Shown: positions 34,889-42,720, numbered from the stretch's first letter. The stretch: DNA of 64,000 bases from Paracoccus denitrificans (GCF_900100045.1 NZ_FNEA01000002.1:186001-250000), one strand, 5' to 3'. Notes: a model not told the origin generated them from the letters alone. A program made the numbers and translations.

Positions 34889-36553
34889 TTACTCCCGGGC
34901 CAGTTTTTCGACTTCCGCCTTGCGCAGGACAAAGCGCTGGATCTTGCCGCTCGGCGTCTTGGGCAGGTCGGCGACGAAATCGATCATCCGGGGATAGGCA
35001 TGGGCCGACAAGCGTTTCTTGACATGCTGCGCCAGTTCCTCGCGCAGCGCCTCGGTCCCCTCGACCCCCTTGGCCAGCACGACGAAGGCTTTCACGATCT
35101 CGGTCCGCTCGGGATCCGGCACGCCGACCACCGCCGCCTCGACCACCGCAGGATGCTCGATCAGCGCGCTTTCCACGTCGAAGGGCCCGATGCGATAGCC
35201 CGAGGACGTGATCACGTCGTCCGACCGCCCGATAAAGCTGATCGACCCGTCCGGCTCGAACTCCACGCTGTCGCCGGTGCGGTAATAGCCCCCCGCCAGC
35301 GCCGGCGTCGCCTGGTTCAGATAGCCGGAAAACCACATCAGCGGCGAACGCTTCATGTCGATGGCCAGCACGCCCGGCTGGTTCGGTCCCAGTTCGTTGC
35401 CGTCATCGTCCAGCACCACGATGCGATAGCCCGGCATCGCCAGCCCGGCCGAGCCCGGACGCACCGGATGCTCCAGCCCGTGATGGTTGTTCACGCACAT
35501 GCCCATCTCGGTCTGGCCGTAATGGTCGTGGATCGGCACCGCCAGATGCTCGCCGAACCAGCGGATGATCTCGGGGTTCAGGGGCTCGCCGGCGGAACTG
35601 ACCACCCGCAGCCGCCCCTTGACCGCCCCGGCCGCCTCCGGCCCCGCCGCGATCAGCAGCCGGTATGCGGTAGGCGAGCCGGCAAGGCTCGTCACCCCCA
35701 TGCGCTCGATGATGCGATAGGTCGTCTCGGCGGTAAAGCCGCCTTCGTAGAGGATCGTCGGCTGGCCCAGCAGCAGGGGCCCGGTCAGCGCATAGTAAAG
35801 CCCGTAAGCCCAGCCCGGATCGGCGATGTTCCAGAACACGTCCGTCTCGCGCAGGTCGATGGCGTCGCGCATATAGGCGCCGAATGCCAAGAGCGCCCGC
35901 AACGGCACCGGCACCCCCTTGGGCAGCCCTGTGGTGCCCGAGGTGGACATCATCATGAACAGATCCTCGCCGCGCCGCATCACCGGCTCGAACTGGTCCG
36001 AGGCCATGGCCAGCGCCTCGCGGAAATCGACATCGCCCGGCGCCAGCGGCCCGTCGCCGCGCAGGGTGGCGACCAGCGGGCAGTCCTCGACCTCGTCCAG
36101 CTTGGGCCGCTGCGCGGCATTCGTCACCACCAGCTTGGCGCCGCTGGTCTTCAGCCGGTGCTCGATGGCCTTGGGACCAAAGGCGGTGAACAGCGGCTGA
36201 TAGACCGCGCCCAGCCGCCAGGCGCCCAGCACCGTCGCGACCAGCTCGACCGTGCGCGGCAACAGCCCCGCCACCACGTCGCCCGGCCGGATGCCCTTGT
36301 CGCGCATCAGGTTCGCCGCCCGCGCCGACAGCGCGCGCAGATCCTCGAATGTGTATTCCACCAGCGCCTCGTCCGCCGACAGGCAGCGCAGCGCCACCCG
36401 GTCCGCGCCGCAATGGCGGTCGCAGCATTCGACGCAGGCGTTCAGCCCGGTCTCCAGGTCGCCGCGCAGCCCGGCGATGGCGTCCTCGATGCGGAATTGC
36501 GCCACGGCCTGCTCATAGCCGGGCCGCGACCGGGACAGGGTCGTCGCAGACAT
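34889..36553 (-). CDS. AMP-forming acyl-CoA synthetase
   Basis: The 554-residue ANL-superfamily enzyme has the P-loop [21 protein letters not shown], the [14 protein letters not shown] hinge block and the C-terminal catalytic Lys region [10 protein letters not shown]. It activates a carboxylic acid with ATP to acyl-AMP and then acyl-CoA. It is the first gene of the operon and divergent from an AraC-type regulator across 129 bases. GAGGAGAGAC precedes the ATG. The chain length of the acid is not visible; a short or medium branched acid is likely from context. Confidence 0.92.
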   Translation of the reverse strand: MSATTLSRSRPGYEQAVAQFRIEDAIAGLRGDLETGLNACVECCDRHCGADRVALRCLSADEALVEYTFEDLRALSARAANLMRDKGIRPGDVVAGLLPRTVELVATVLGAWRLGAVYQPLFTAFGPKAIEHRLKTSGAKLVVTNAAQRPKLDEVEDCPLVATLRGDGPLAPGDVDFREALAMASDQFEPVMRRGEDLFMMMSTSGTTGLPKGVPVPLRALLAFGAYMRDAIDLRETDVFWNIADPGWAYGLYYALTGPLLLGQPTILYEGGFTAETTYRIIERMGVTSLAGSPTAYRLLIAAGPEAAGAVKGRLRVVSSAGEPLNPEIIRWFGEHLAVPIHDHYGQTEMGMCVNNHHGLEHPVRPGSAGLAMPGYRIVVLDDDGNELGPNQPGVLAIDMKRSPLMWFSGYLNQATPALAGGYYRTGDSVEFEPDGSISFIGRSDDVITSSGYRIGPFDVESALIEHPAVVEAAVVGVPDPERTEIVKAFVVLAKGVEGTEALREELAQHVKKRLSAHAYPRMIDFVADLPKTPSGKIQRFVLRKAEVEKLARE

Positions 36554-36623
36554 GTCTCTCCTCCTCAAACTCTCCCGCATCCCGCGGGCTCCACGAGTTC
36601 GGCGGCAGCTTAGCGCCGACCGC

Positions 36624-36672
36624 ATTGCAAACAATGACATTCGCGGCCAGAATATCTGATCGGTTTTGCAAT
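36624..36672. promoter_or_regulatory. Inverted repeat between acyl-CoA synthetase and AraC-type genes
   Basis: ATTGCAAAC (36624-36632) faces GTTTTGCAAT (36663-36672), a near-perfect inverted repeat with a 30-base spacer in the AT-richest part of the divergent promoter region. It may be the operator of the adjacent AraC-type regulator. The half-site centre spacing of about 40 bases (four helical turns) would fit two protomers on one DNA face. Confidence 0.5.
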
Positions 36673-36682
36673 AACGGGCGCC

Positions 36683-37705
36683 ATGGAACGCCGCACCATC
36701 TCCCCCGGCTTCGTCGAGGACGCGCTGGACTGCCTTCACCGCCGCGGCATCGACCCGGCGCCGCTCCTGGCCCATGCCGGCATCGCGGCCCTGGGCGAGC
36801 CGGTCTCGAACCTGCAATACGGCAAGCTCTGGCTCGCCATCGCCGACCTGATCCGCGACGAGTTCTTCGACGAGGCCGCCCGCCCCATGCGCCCCGGCAG
36901 CTTCCAGCTGCTCTGCCACGCGGTCCTGCATGCCGGCACGCTGGAGCGCGCCCTGCGCCGGGCGCTGCTGTTCCTGTCCGTCACCCTGGACGACCCGACC
37001 GGAGAGCTGCGCCTGCGCGACGGCCAGGCCGAGATCGTGCTCGCCGACGCCGGCCCGCCGCGCCGCGCCTTCGCCTATCGCACCTACTGGCTGGTCCTGC
37101 TGGGGGTGATGTGCTGGCTGATCGGCCGCCGCATCCCGCTGATGCAGGTCGATTTCGCCTGCCCCGCACCGGAAAACCGCCGCGACTACCACCAGTTCTT
37201 CGGCGCCCCGGTGCATTTCGACCAGCCGGCCAGCCGCCTGACCTTTGCCGCCAGCTACCTGTCCCTGCCGACCATCCGCAGCGAAAAGGCGCTTCAGGGC
37301 TTCCTGCGCGGCGCGCCCGCCAACATTCTTCTGCGCTATCGCCACGACCAGGGGCTGTCGGCGCGCATCCGCGCCCGGCTGCGCGCCGCCCCGCCCGAGG
37401 ACTGGCCCGATTTCGACCGCCTCGCCGCCGACCTGCGCCTGTCGCCCGCCACGCTGCGCCGCCGCCTGCGGGCCGAGGGCCAGGGCTTCGCCGCCATCCG
37501 CGCCGAGATCCGGTTGATGCGCGCCCGCCAGCTTCTGCGCGACACCGACCTCAGCGTGGCCGAGATCGCCGCCCGCCTCGGCTATGGCGAACCCAGCGCC
37601 TTCCACCGCGCCTTCCTCAAGATCGCCGGCACCACGCCCGCCGCGTTTCGCCGCGCGGCGCTCAGCCCGCCGCCATCCACAGCCGGAACCGCCGCCCGCC
37701 GGTGA
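36683..37705 (+). CDS. AraC-family transcriptional regulator
   Basis: The 340-residue protein has an N-terminal sensor domain of the type found in OruR/QS-like AraC regulators (VEDALDCLHRRGIDPAPLLAHAGI at the start) and a C-terminal double HTH. Helix-turn-helix 1 is in LAADLRLSPATLRRRLRAEGQGF and helix-turn-helix 2 in SVAEIAARLGYGEPSAFHRAF. It probably controls the divergent acyl-CoA operon in response to an acyl-CoA or free acid. Its last 44 bases overlap the 3' end of the convergent HTH gene at 37662. Confidence 0.88.
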   Translation: MERRTISPGFVEDALDCLHRRGIDPAPLLAHAGIAALGEPVSNLQYGKLWLAIADLIRDEFFDEAARPMRPGSFQLLCHAVLHAGTLERALRRALLFLSVTLDDPTGELRLRDGQAEIVLADAGPPRRAFAYRTYWLVLLGVMCWLIGRRIPLMQVDFACPAPENRRDYHQFFGAPVHFDQPASRLTFAASYLSLPTIRSEKALQGFLRGAPANILLRYRHDQGLSARIRARLRAAPPEDWPDFDRLAADLRLSPATLRRRLRAEGQGFAAIRAEIRLMRARQLLRDTDLSVAEIAARLGYGEPSAFHRAFLKIAGTTPAAFRRAALSPPPSTAGTAARR

Positions 37706-38645
37706 TCTCGCGCGCCAGCCCCAGCGCCTTCATCCGCGACAGCATCCGCTCGGCAGTGTCGCGGCTGATGCCGGCGCTGTCCTCCAGCATCGCCGCGCTC
37801 AGCAGGGGATGCGCGGCCAGCGCCCGGATCACCCGGCCCGCATTCTCGCCCTTGACCCCCGCCATGGCCTCCAGCGCCCGGGCCTGCCACTCGGCCACCC
37901 GCGCCAATTCGTGCCGCGCATCCATGATCGCCGCCGTGACTGCGGCAAGATGCCGCGCCATGCGCTCGGCCGGGGAACCGCCGTCGACCCAGACCCCGCG
38001 GCCGTGCCGGCCCAGCGGCACGAAGCACAGCGCCTCGCAGCCCTCGGCCATGTCCCGCGCCGTCCAGGTGGCCGGCTCGGCCAGCACCTCGGGCGCCGAC
38101 AGCCCGCACAGCCGCCACAGGACCCGCAGCGCCGCCGCCCGGACCAGGGGCGCCAGCCCGGCGACCTGCGCCGCCAGTTCCCGGAACTCGCCCACCGCGG
38201 CGTCGAAATCCCGCCCGGTCGGTCGCGTCGCCAGCAACTCGTCCAGCCCCGAGACCTCGGCCCGGTGCAGCCCCAGAAAGCCGCGCAGGTCGCGCGGATC
38301 GCCCTGCCCCTCCAGCCGCCGGATGCCCCAGCGCGCCAGCCGCATCGCCTCCAGATCGGCCCCGGCCCGTGCTTCCATCAGGTCGCGGCCGATATCCTCG
38401 CGCCGCAGCGGCGTGCCCTGCGCCCACAGCATCGCCTCGACCTCGATCAGCGCCAGCCGCCGGTTGGCGCCGGCCTGCGCCTCGGGCTCCAGCGCCGCCA
38501 CCGCGCCGTCCAGCCGCCCCAGCGCGAATGCGGCCCGCGCCAGATCGGCGGTGAGGCCGGCCTGCGCGGAAAACCACTCCGAGGCATCAAAAAACTGGTG
38601 CGCAGCCGATTTTCCGTGATATTCTGTGTCCGAAGCGGATGGCAT
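37662..38645 (-). CDS. HTH protein of the replication region, DUF1612 / RHE_PE00001-like
   Basis: This 327-residue protein has an N-terminal helical domain with FALGRLDGAVAALEP, then MLWAQGTPLRREDIGRDL and a central WRLCGLSAPEVL stretch. The C-terminal winged helix (about residues 275-325) contains HPLLSAAMLEDSAGISRDTAERMLSRM in two segments. The layout resembles the RHE_PE00001-type proteins found beside plasmid replication genes in Rhizobiales and Rhodobacterales; assignment is by pattern only. It lies 157 bases from the parB stop on the same strand, and the gap contains TTATCCGCA-type repeats. Function unknown; a plasmid regulator is plausible. Confidence 0.6.
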   Translation of the reverse strand: MPSASDTEYHGKSAAHQFFDASEWFSAQAGLTADLARAAFALGRLDGAVAALEPEAQAGANRRLALIEVEAMLWAQGTPLRREDIGRDLMEARAGADLEAMRLARWGIRRLEGQGDPRDLRGFLGLHRAEVSGLDELLATRPTGRDFDAAVGEFRELAAQVAGLAPLVRAAALRVLWRLCGLSAPEVLAEPATWTARDMAEGCEALCFVPLGRHGRGVWVDGGSPAERMARHLAAVTAAIMDARHELARVAEWQARALEAMAGVKGENAGRVIRALAAHPLLSAAMLEDSAGISRDTAERMLSRMKALGLAREITGGRRFRLWMAAG

Positions 38646-38667
38646 GTTTCCCGACCTGCAAGCAACC

Positions 38668-38731
38668 TTATCCGCAGAATAACCCCATTTTGCGGATCAC
38701 TGGAAGAGGGGCCGTCCCGCCCCTATCCGCA
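38668..38731. repeat. Three DnaA-box-like TTATCCGCA motifs
   Basis: TTATCCGCA (38668-38676) differs from the DnaA box TTATCCACA at one base. A reverse-oriented TGATCCGCA is at 38691-38699 and CTATCCGCA at 38723-38731. The first two also form the inverted repeat ATCCGCA-N14-TGCGGAT just upstream of the HTH gene, so they could be an operator for that gene instead of initiator sites. Confidence 0.45.
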
Positions 38732-38782
38732 GCCCCGTTTTCCGGCCCGAAACCCCGCCCCGCAGCCCCCGTCCGGGGCCGG

Positions 38783-38802
38783 ACCTTCCCCGCGGGGAAG
38801 GT
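38783..38802. other. Putative parS palindrome 1
   Basis: ACCTTCCCCGCGGGGAAGGT is a perfect 20-bp palindrome whose last base is part of the parB stop codon. Three further copies of its core lie in parB and parA (39827, 40217, 41008). Repetition inside coding sequence argues for a centromere-type ParB site rather than a terminator. Confidence 0.65.
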
Positions 38803-39911
38803 CAATCGAGGCTCTCCAGCATCACCCGCACCGCCGCTTCCAGCTTGCGCCGGTCCACCGCCGAGAAGTCGCGCGGCAGCCGGATCTCCAGCCGCCCGTT
38901 CGAGGCGGTGCACTTGGCGCTGCCCTGCGGCCGCTGGATCTGGAAGCTGATGCGCGCCTTGCCCGCAGGCACGGCCGGCGTGGTGCTGCGCGGCGCGGCA
39001 GCGGTGGATTCCGTGTCGCTCCCCTGCCCCGCATAGCGGCGCAGCACGTCCAGCTCGTCCTTGACCGAACGCGAGTCCCAGTCCTTCAGCTCGGCCCGGA
39101 TCGCCGCCGCCGCGCCCGGCACCTCGTCCAGCCGTTGCGCCAACGCCAGCCCCAGCGCACGCGGGATGTCGGGCGCATAAAGCAACGCATCGCCCAGGGC
39201 TTCGATCAGCCGGATGAAGCTGCGGATATAGCTGCGCTTCTGGTAGCCGGCCGATTTGAACAGGATCGCCACCGCCTTTTCAGGGTCGTTTTCCTCGGTC
39301 GCCGGGTCCATGGCGTAATGCAGTGCCAGTTGCGCCATCTCGGCGAAAGAGATGTCCTTGCGCACCATGTTCTCGTCGACCATGCGCCGGTAAAGCCGCT
39401 CCAGCTCGTCGCCGCGCGCCGCGATGCCGGCCGGGATGCGGCCCCATTTCTCGGCGTCGCCCGTCTCCTCCAACAGCTGGCGATAGGCGGAAAGCCGGCG
39501 CCAGCCCTGGATCAGCTCATAGCGGCCATCCTCGGCCGGCTCGACCCGGATCGGGTTCGACAGCCCGATGTCGCGGATCGACTCGACCAGTTCGGTCAGT
39601 TCGTAATCCGGCCCCGGCGCGCGGTCGCGGATCAGCTTCTGCGCATCGATGGCGTCCAGCGGGATCAGGTCGGTGATCAGCCCGGCGCGCTTCAGCCGCA
39701 CATGTTCCTGCGCCAGCGCGTCGTTCTCGGCACGGATCTGCGCCTCCAGCCGGGCGCGGTCGCGGGTGGATTCCGCGGTCTCGGTGATGGCGGTCGCCAT
39801 CGGGCCGCGGCGATGCTCCTTTTCCTCCTTCCCCGCGGGGAAGGTTTCCGGCGCAGCCCCGGCGGCCTCGTCCGGCATATCGATCTCGAACATGCGGCGT
39901 TTGCGGCTCAT
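38802..39911 (-). CDS. parB: Plasmid-type partition protein ParB (RepB)
   Basis: The 369-residue ParB/RepB protein has a basic N-terminus, a ParB nuclease-like domain (about residues 80-180) with IPLDAID, LTELVESIRDIGLSNPIRVEP and YELIQGWRRLSAYRQLLEE, and the NMVRKDISFAEMAQLAL helix. A central DNA-binding HTH region follows (ILFKSAGYQKRSYIRSFIRL), and the C-terminal domain ends AAVRVMLESLD. It should bind the repeated palindromes in this locus and act with ParA in segregation. Its ATG overlaps the parA stop by four bases. One palindrome encodes residues 23-28 (TFPAGK). Confidence 0.9.
   Translation of the reverse strand: MSRKRRMFEIDMPDEAAGAAPETFPAGKEEKEHRRGPMATAITETAESTRDRARLEAQIRAENDALAQEHVRLKRAGLITDLIPLDAIDAQKLIRDRAPGPDYELTELVESIRDIGLSNPIRVEPAEDGRYELIQGWRRLSAYRQLLEETGDAEKWGRIPAGIAARGDELERLYRRMVDENMVRKDISFAEMAQLALHYAMDPATEENDPEKAVAILFKSAGYQKRSYIRSFIRLIEALGDALLYAPDIPRALGLALAQRLDEVPGAAAAIRAELKDWDSRSVKDELDVLRRYAGQGSDTESTAAAPRSTTPAVPAGKARISFQIQRPQGSAKCTASNGRLEIRLPRDFSAVDRRKLEAAVRVMLESLD
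39827..39844. other. Putative parS palindrome 2 (inside parB)
   Basis: CCTTCCCCGCGGGGAAGG is a perfect 18-bp palindrome identical to the core of the site at 38783. It lies within the 5' part of parB, where it encodes FPAGK. Confidence 0.65.
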
Positions 39912-41212
39912 GCCTCATCCTCCAGCTTGTCCCAGGCCGCGACGACATGGGATTTGAACTCCTCATAGGCCTGGTCGAAGGTCGCCCGCGCCCGGCGCCA
40001 GGTGCCGCGCGTCATCTCGCGATAGTCGATCTCGTAGATCGAGCTGAGGAAGCGGCCGGATTGCTCGACCGCACGGGTCAGCTCGATCGGATGCTGCGCC
40101 ATGTGCTGGCCGAAGACCTGCTGGAAGGCGCCATACATCGCCTGGTGCAGCTCGTTCGACGGCTCGTAGCGCGTCATCAGGAAGCGGATGTCGGCGAAGG
40201 CCTTGGGCAGCTTGATCTTCCCCGTGGGGAAGTTTTCGAAGCCATGCGACAGATCTTCCAGCGCCTCGGAAAGCTGGCCGATGAAGCTGGTGGTCGAGTC
40301 GTATTCCCAATAGCCCGGGCCCGAGGGGATATAGAGCATGTCTGCGGCAAAGACCGCGTTCATCGACTGGTAGCCGATGGCCGGCGGGCAATCGAACAGG
40401 ATCAGGTCGTAGGCATCGTCCGCCAGGCTGTCGAGAAAGCGCGACACCGCGCCGAAGAAGGTCCATTCCGGGTTCAGGTGCCGATACTGGGCGCTGGCGA
40501 ACTCGACGAAGGCGGCGTTAGCGCAGCTCGGGATGATGTCGATGGTCGGCCAGGCGGTCGGCTTGATGAAGTCCGCCGGGCGCAGCATGCCCAGCCCCAT
40601 GTCGCGGATCGAGGCCGGCAGCTTGCGCTGGGGCAGGGCGGTGCCGCTCTCCGCGCCGCGGGCGGCGGCGTTCATCCGGTCGGTCTCGCGCTCCAGGTCG
40701 CGGGCCATGATGCCCCAGACGGTGTGGTCCTCGCCGACATCGGTCAGGCCCATGGAATGGCTCAGCGTCGCCTGCGGGTCGAAGTCGACGACCAGCACCC
40801 GGTAGCCGTCCAGCGCCGCGGCATGGGCGAAATGCAGCGCCACGGTCGACTTGCCGGCACCGCCCTTGAAATTGGCGATGGCGGCGCGGAAGGCGCGCTT
40901 GCCCTCGGGCCGCCAGGGCATCAGCGTCTTGCGGTTGATGCGGATGCGGCGACGTAGCTCGTTGATCTCGTCGAGCGAGAACCAGCGCTGGCGGCCGTCC
41001 TCCTCGACTTCCCCGGGGGGAAGGTTCGGCTCGGCGGCGAGCTTGCCGCGGAAGGTGGACTGGTTGATGCGAAAGATCAGCTCGGACACCTCCCAGCTGG
41101 AAAAGCGGCGCAGCGTCTTCTCGTTGGCCGGGCTGAAGGTCTGGCGCCGGATCCAGCCCTGCATCTTCAGGGATTGCGCCTGCAACTTCGCGAGGTCTTC
41201 GTGCGTATACAT
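39908..41212 (-). CDS. parA: Plasmid-type partition ATPase ParA (RepA)
   Basis: The 434-residue type Ia ParA has an N-terminal winged-helix domain (SSWEVSELIFRINQSTFRGKL and RQRWFSLDEINELRRRI in parts) that can repress its own operon. The deviant Walker A motif is KGGAGKSTV, DFDPQATLSH follows, and the Walker B-like DLILFDCPPAIGYQ comes later. It is of the kind found in RepABC and DnaA-like replicons. The ATG at 41212 (MYTHEDLAKL) is preferred; a TTG at 41284 would add 24 residues. Two palindromes of the parS type lie within the gene and encode FPTGK and LPPGE. Confidence 0.92.
   Translation of the reverse strand: MYTHEDLAKLQAQSLKMQGWIRRQTFSPANEKTLRRFSSWEVSELIFRINQSTFRGKLAAEPNLPPGEVEEDGRQRWFSLDEINELRRRIRINRKTLMPWRPEGKRAFRAAIANFKGGAGKSTVALHFAHAAALDGYRVLVVDFDPQATLSHSMGLTDVGEDHTVWGIMARDLERETDRMNAAARGAESGTALPQRKLPASIRDMGLGMLRPADFIKPTAWPTIDIIPSCANAAFVEFASAQYRHLNPEWTFFGAVSRFLDSLADDAYDLILFDCPPAIGYQSMNAVFAADMLYIPSGPGYWEYDSTTSFIGQLSEALEDLSHGFENFPTGKIKLPKAFADIRFLMTRYEPSNELHQAMYGAFQQVFGQHMAQHPIELTRAVEQSGRFLSSIYEIDYREMTRGTWRRARATFDQAYEEFKSHVVAAWDKLEDEA
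40217..40232. other. Putative parS palindrome 3 (inside parA)
   Basis: CTTCCCCGTGGGGAAG matches the 16-bp core of the other sites except for the central dinucleotide. It lies within parA and encodes FPTGK. Confidence 0.55.
41008..41023. other. Putative parS palindrome 4 (inside parA)
   Basis: CTTCCCCGGGGGGAAG matches the core of the other sites except for the centre. It lies in the 5' third of parA and encodes LPPGE. Confidence 0.55.
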
Positions 41213-41695
41213 AGGATGCCTGTATTTTTTAGGACGCAGATTTTCTTCCGTTCCGCTTTTACGCCGGATTTGCACATTTGGCAAAAGGCGTTTTAATGGA
41301 ACGGCCAGGATATGGAAATTCAGGCATTTCCCGGCACCACCCGGCGAATCGGCAAGCGAATCCCCGGGCGCCCCAGCCGGAACGCAGATGCCGGAAATGG
41401 GGGACGCCGGATCGCGTTGCGTGCCGGAATGGGGGACAAAATGGCGCGAATGGGTGACGCCCTGAATGTCCCCCTATACCATTTAATACCGATTTTCTTT
41501 GATGATTTGGTCGGGAAATCCGGGCCGGCGGGGAATCGCTTGACAGAATCGGAATTCAGGACGCAAATACGAAACAGATGACGAAAAGCGTTTCAAACGG
41601 CATGAGACCGACGCCGCCATCCGGGTCTTTGCCTTATCGGCAGGGCCCATCGGGCAGATGAGGGCAGCCGGACAAGTCCGGGCGCAGGAGCAGAC
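41213..41695. other. Probable replication origin region between parA and the DnaA-like initiator gene
   Basis: This 483-base stretch between two divergent genes has no convincing gene. It is clearly more AT-rich than its surroundings, especially 41,470-41,515 (TATACC, TTTAATACC, TTTTCTTTGATGATTT). It contains three direct copies and one inverted copy of a G(A)ATGGGGGAC motif (41395-41477) and a perfect -35 box TTGACA at 41540-41545 pointing to the initiator gene. Divergent parA and rep genes with iterons and an AT-rich patch are the usual layout of a plasmid-type origin. Confidence 0.55.
41395..41477. repeat. Iteron-like GAATGGGGGAC repeats
   Basis: AAATGGGGGAC (41395-41405), GGAATGGGGGAC (41426-41437) and GAATGGGTGAC (41448-41458) are direct copies. 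GTCCCCCTAT (41468-41477) is an inverted copy. Centre spacing is about 21 to 32 bases. They adjoin the AT-rich patch of the probable origin. Confidence 0.55.
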
Positions 41696-42370
41696 ATGCA
41701 GGTGATCCGTGCCGTCGGTCGAGAGGCCGCGGCGAAGAAATACGATTTGCTCTCGGCCATGATGGCGCATGGGCTGGCAGGCGACAAGCATCGCCAGCGC
41801 CTGGTGCTGCGGCTGATGGCGCTGATCACCACCCGCTATAACTGGCAGCGCGACGAACTGACCATCGGCCAGCGCGAGATCGCCCGGCTGTGGTGCGTGG
41901 ACGAGCGCACCGTCAAGCGCGAGATGGCCAAGCTGCGCGCGCTTGGCTGGATCGAGATCAAGCAGCAGGGCGCGCGTGGCCGGGTATCGGTCCTGGGCCT
42001 GAACCTTGATCGTATCCTATTGGATACAAAGGCGGAATGGCCGAATATCGGCCCGGACTTCGTCGAGCGCGTCGGCGGCAAGCGGGCCGAGCCGACGAGC
42101 AATGTCGTGCCGCTGCACCGTCCCGAGCCGATGCCGGCAGAGGGGCTGTGGGCCGAGGCGCGGACCCGGCTGGCCGAGGAAGACCCGGCGCTGTTCGACG
42201 CCTGGTTCGCCGGGCTGATCGAGGCCGAGCGCGATGAGACTTGCCTGACCCTGTTCGCACCCAGCCGCTTTCACGCCGCCTATGTGCAGACGCACCTGCT
42301 GGAACGGCTGCGCATCGCCGTGCAACGCTGCGACGGGCGCGTCGGCAAGGTGCGACTCATCGGCCCCTGA
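41696..42370 (+). CDS. DnaA-like plasmid replication initiator
   Basis: The 224-residue protein combines an N-terminal winged helix (about residues 15-105, with TIGQREIARLWCVDERTVKREM and ALGWIEIKQQGARGRVSV) with a C-terminal segment (150-210) that reads like DnaA domain I: LWAEARTRLAEEDPALFDAW, then LTLFAPSRFHAAYVQTHLLERL. The AAA+ ATPase and DnaA DNA-binding domains are missing, so it is not chromosomal DnaA. This architecture is the replicase of the DnaA-like replicon group of Rhodobacterales, which is paired with parAB as here. GCAGGAGCAGAC precedes the ATG. Confidence 0.82.
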   Translation: MQVIRAVGREAAAKKYDLLSAMMAHGLAGDKHRQRLVLRLMALITTRYNWQRDELTIGQREIARLWCVDERTVKREMAKLRALGWIEIKQQGARGRVSVLGLNLDRILLDTKAEWPNIGPDFVERVGGKRAEPTSNVVPLHRPEPMPAEGLWAEARTRLAEEDPALFDAWFAGLIEAERDETCLTLFAPSRFHAAYVQTHLLERLRIAVQRCDGRVGKVRLIGP

Positions 42371-42393
42371 ACCGGGACGCGAATCGCCCTGCG

Positions 42394-42412
42394 CTGTAAG
42401 CGGGCTGTAAGC
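42394..42412 (+). promoter_or_regulatory. Tandem CTGTAAGC repeat upstream of the PepSY gene
   Basis: CTGTAAGC occurs at 42394-42401 and 42405-42412, with 11-base periodicity, about 50 bases before the start of the small secreted protein gene. Such tandem half-sites one helical turn apart are typical binding sites of OmpR-type response regulators. Confidence 0.5.
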
Positions 42413-42462
42413 CTGACCCTGCTATGCCGGTCTTGCAGAACGCAAATGCAGGAGATGAAATC

Positions 42463-42720
42463 ATGCGTCTTGTCACTTTGATGCTGGCCATTCCGGCCCT
42501 GGCGAGCCCGGCCGTCGCCCATGACCGCTGCACCGTGCCGCAGGATCAGCGCCGTCCGGCCAACGAGTTGCGCGCCGAACTGAAGGCCAAGGGCTGGACC
42601 GTCGGCAAGATCGAACTGGAGGAAGGCTGCTACGAGGTTCGCGGAGAGGACCAGACCGGCCTGTCGGTCGAAGTCCTGTTCGATCCGGCCAGCTTTCAGG
42701 AAATCGGCCGGGACGATTGA
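42463..42720 (+). CDS. Small exported PepSY-like protein
   Basis: This 85-residue protein has a signal peptide (MRLVTLMLAIPALASPAVA, cleavage before HDRC). The rest resembles a single PepSY domain: ELRAELKAKGWTVGKIELEEG, CYEVRGEDQTGLSVEV and a final FDPASFQEIGRDD. Such proteins are periplasmic and are often induced by two-component systems sensing envelope or metal stress. The function is unknown. AGGAG stands eight bases before the ATG. Confidence 0.78.
   Translation: MRLVTLMLAIPALASPAVAHDRCTVPQDQRRPANELRAELKAKGWTVGKIELEEGCYEVRGEDQTGLSVEVLFDPASFQEIGRDD

Noticed and set aside
34889..37606. 905-codon extension of the acyl-CoA synthetase frame
   Set aside because: The extension of about 350 residues runs antisense through the AraC-type gene; the ATG at 36553 with GAGGAGAGAC gives the normal family length.
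38783..38802. Reading the 20-bp palindrome as the parB terminator
   Set aside because: No T-run follows it, and the same palindrome recurs three times inside parB and parA coding sequence.
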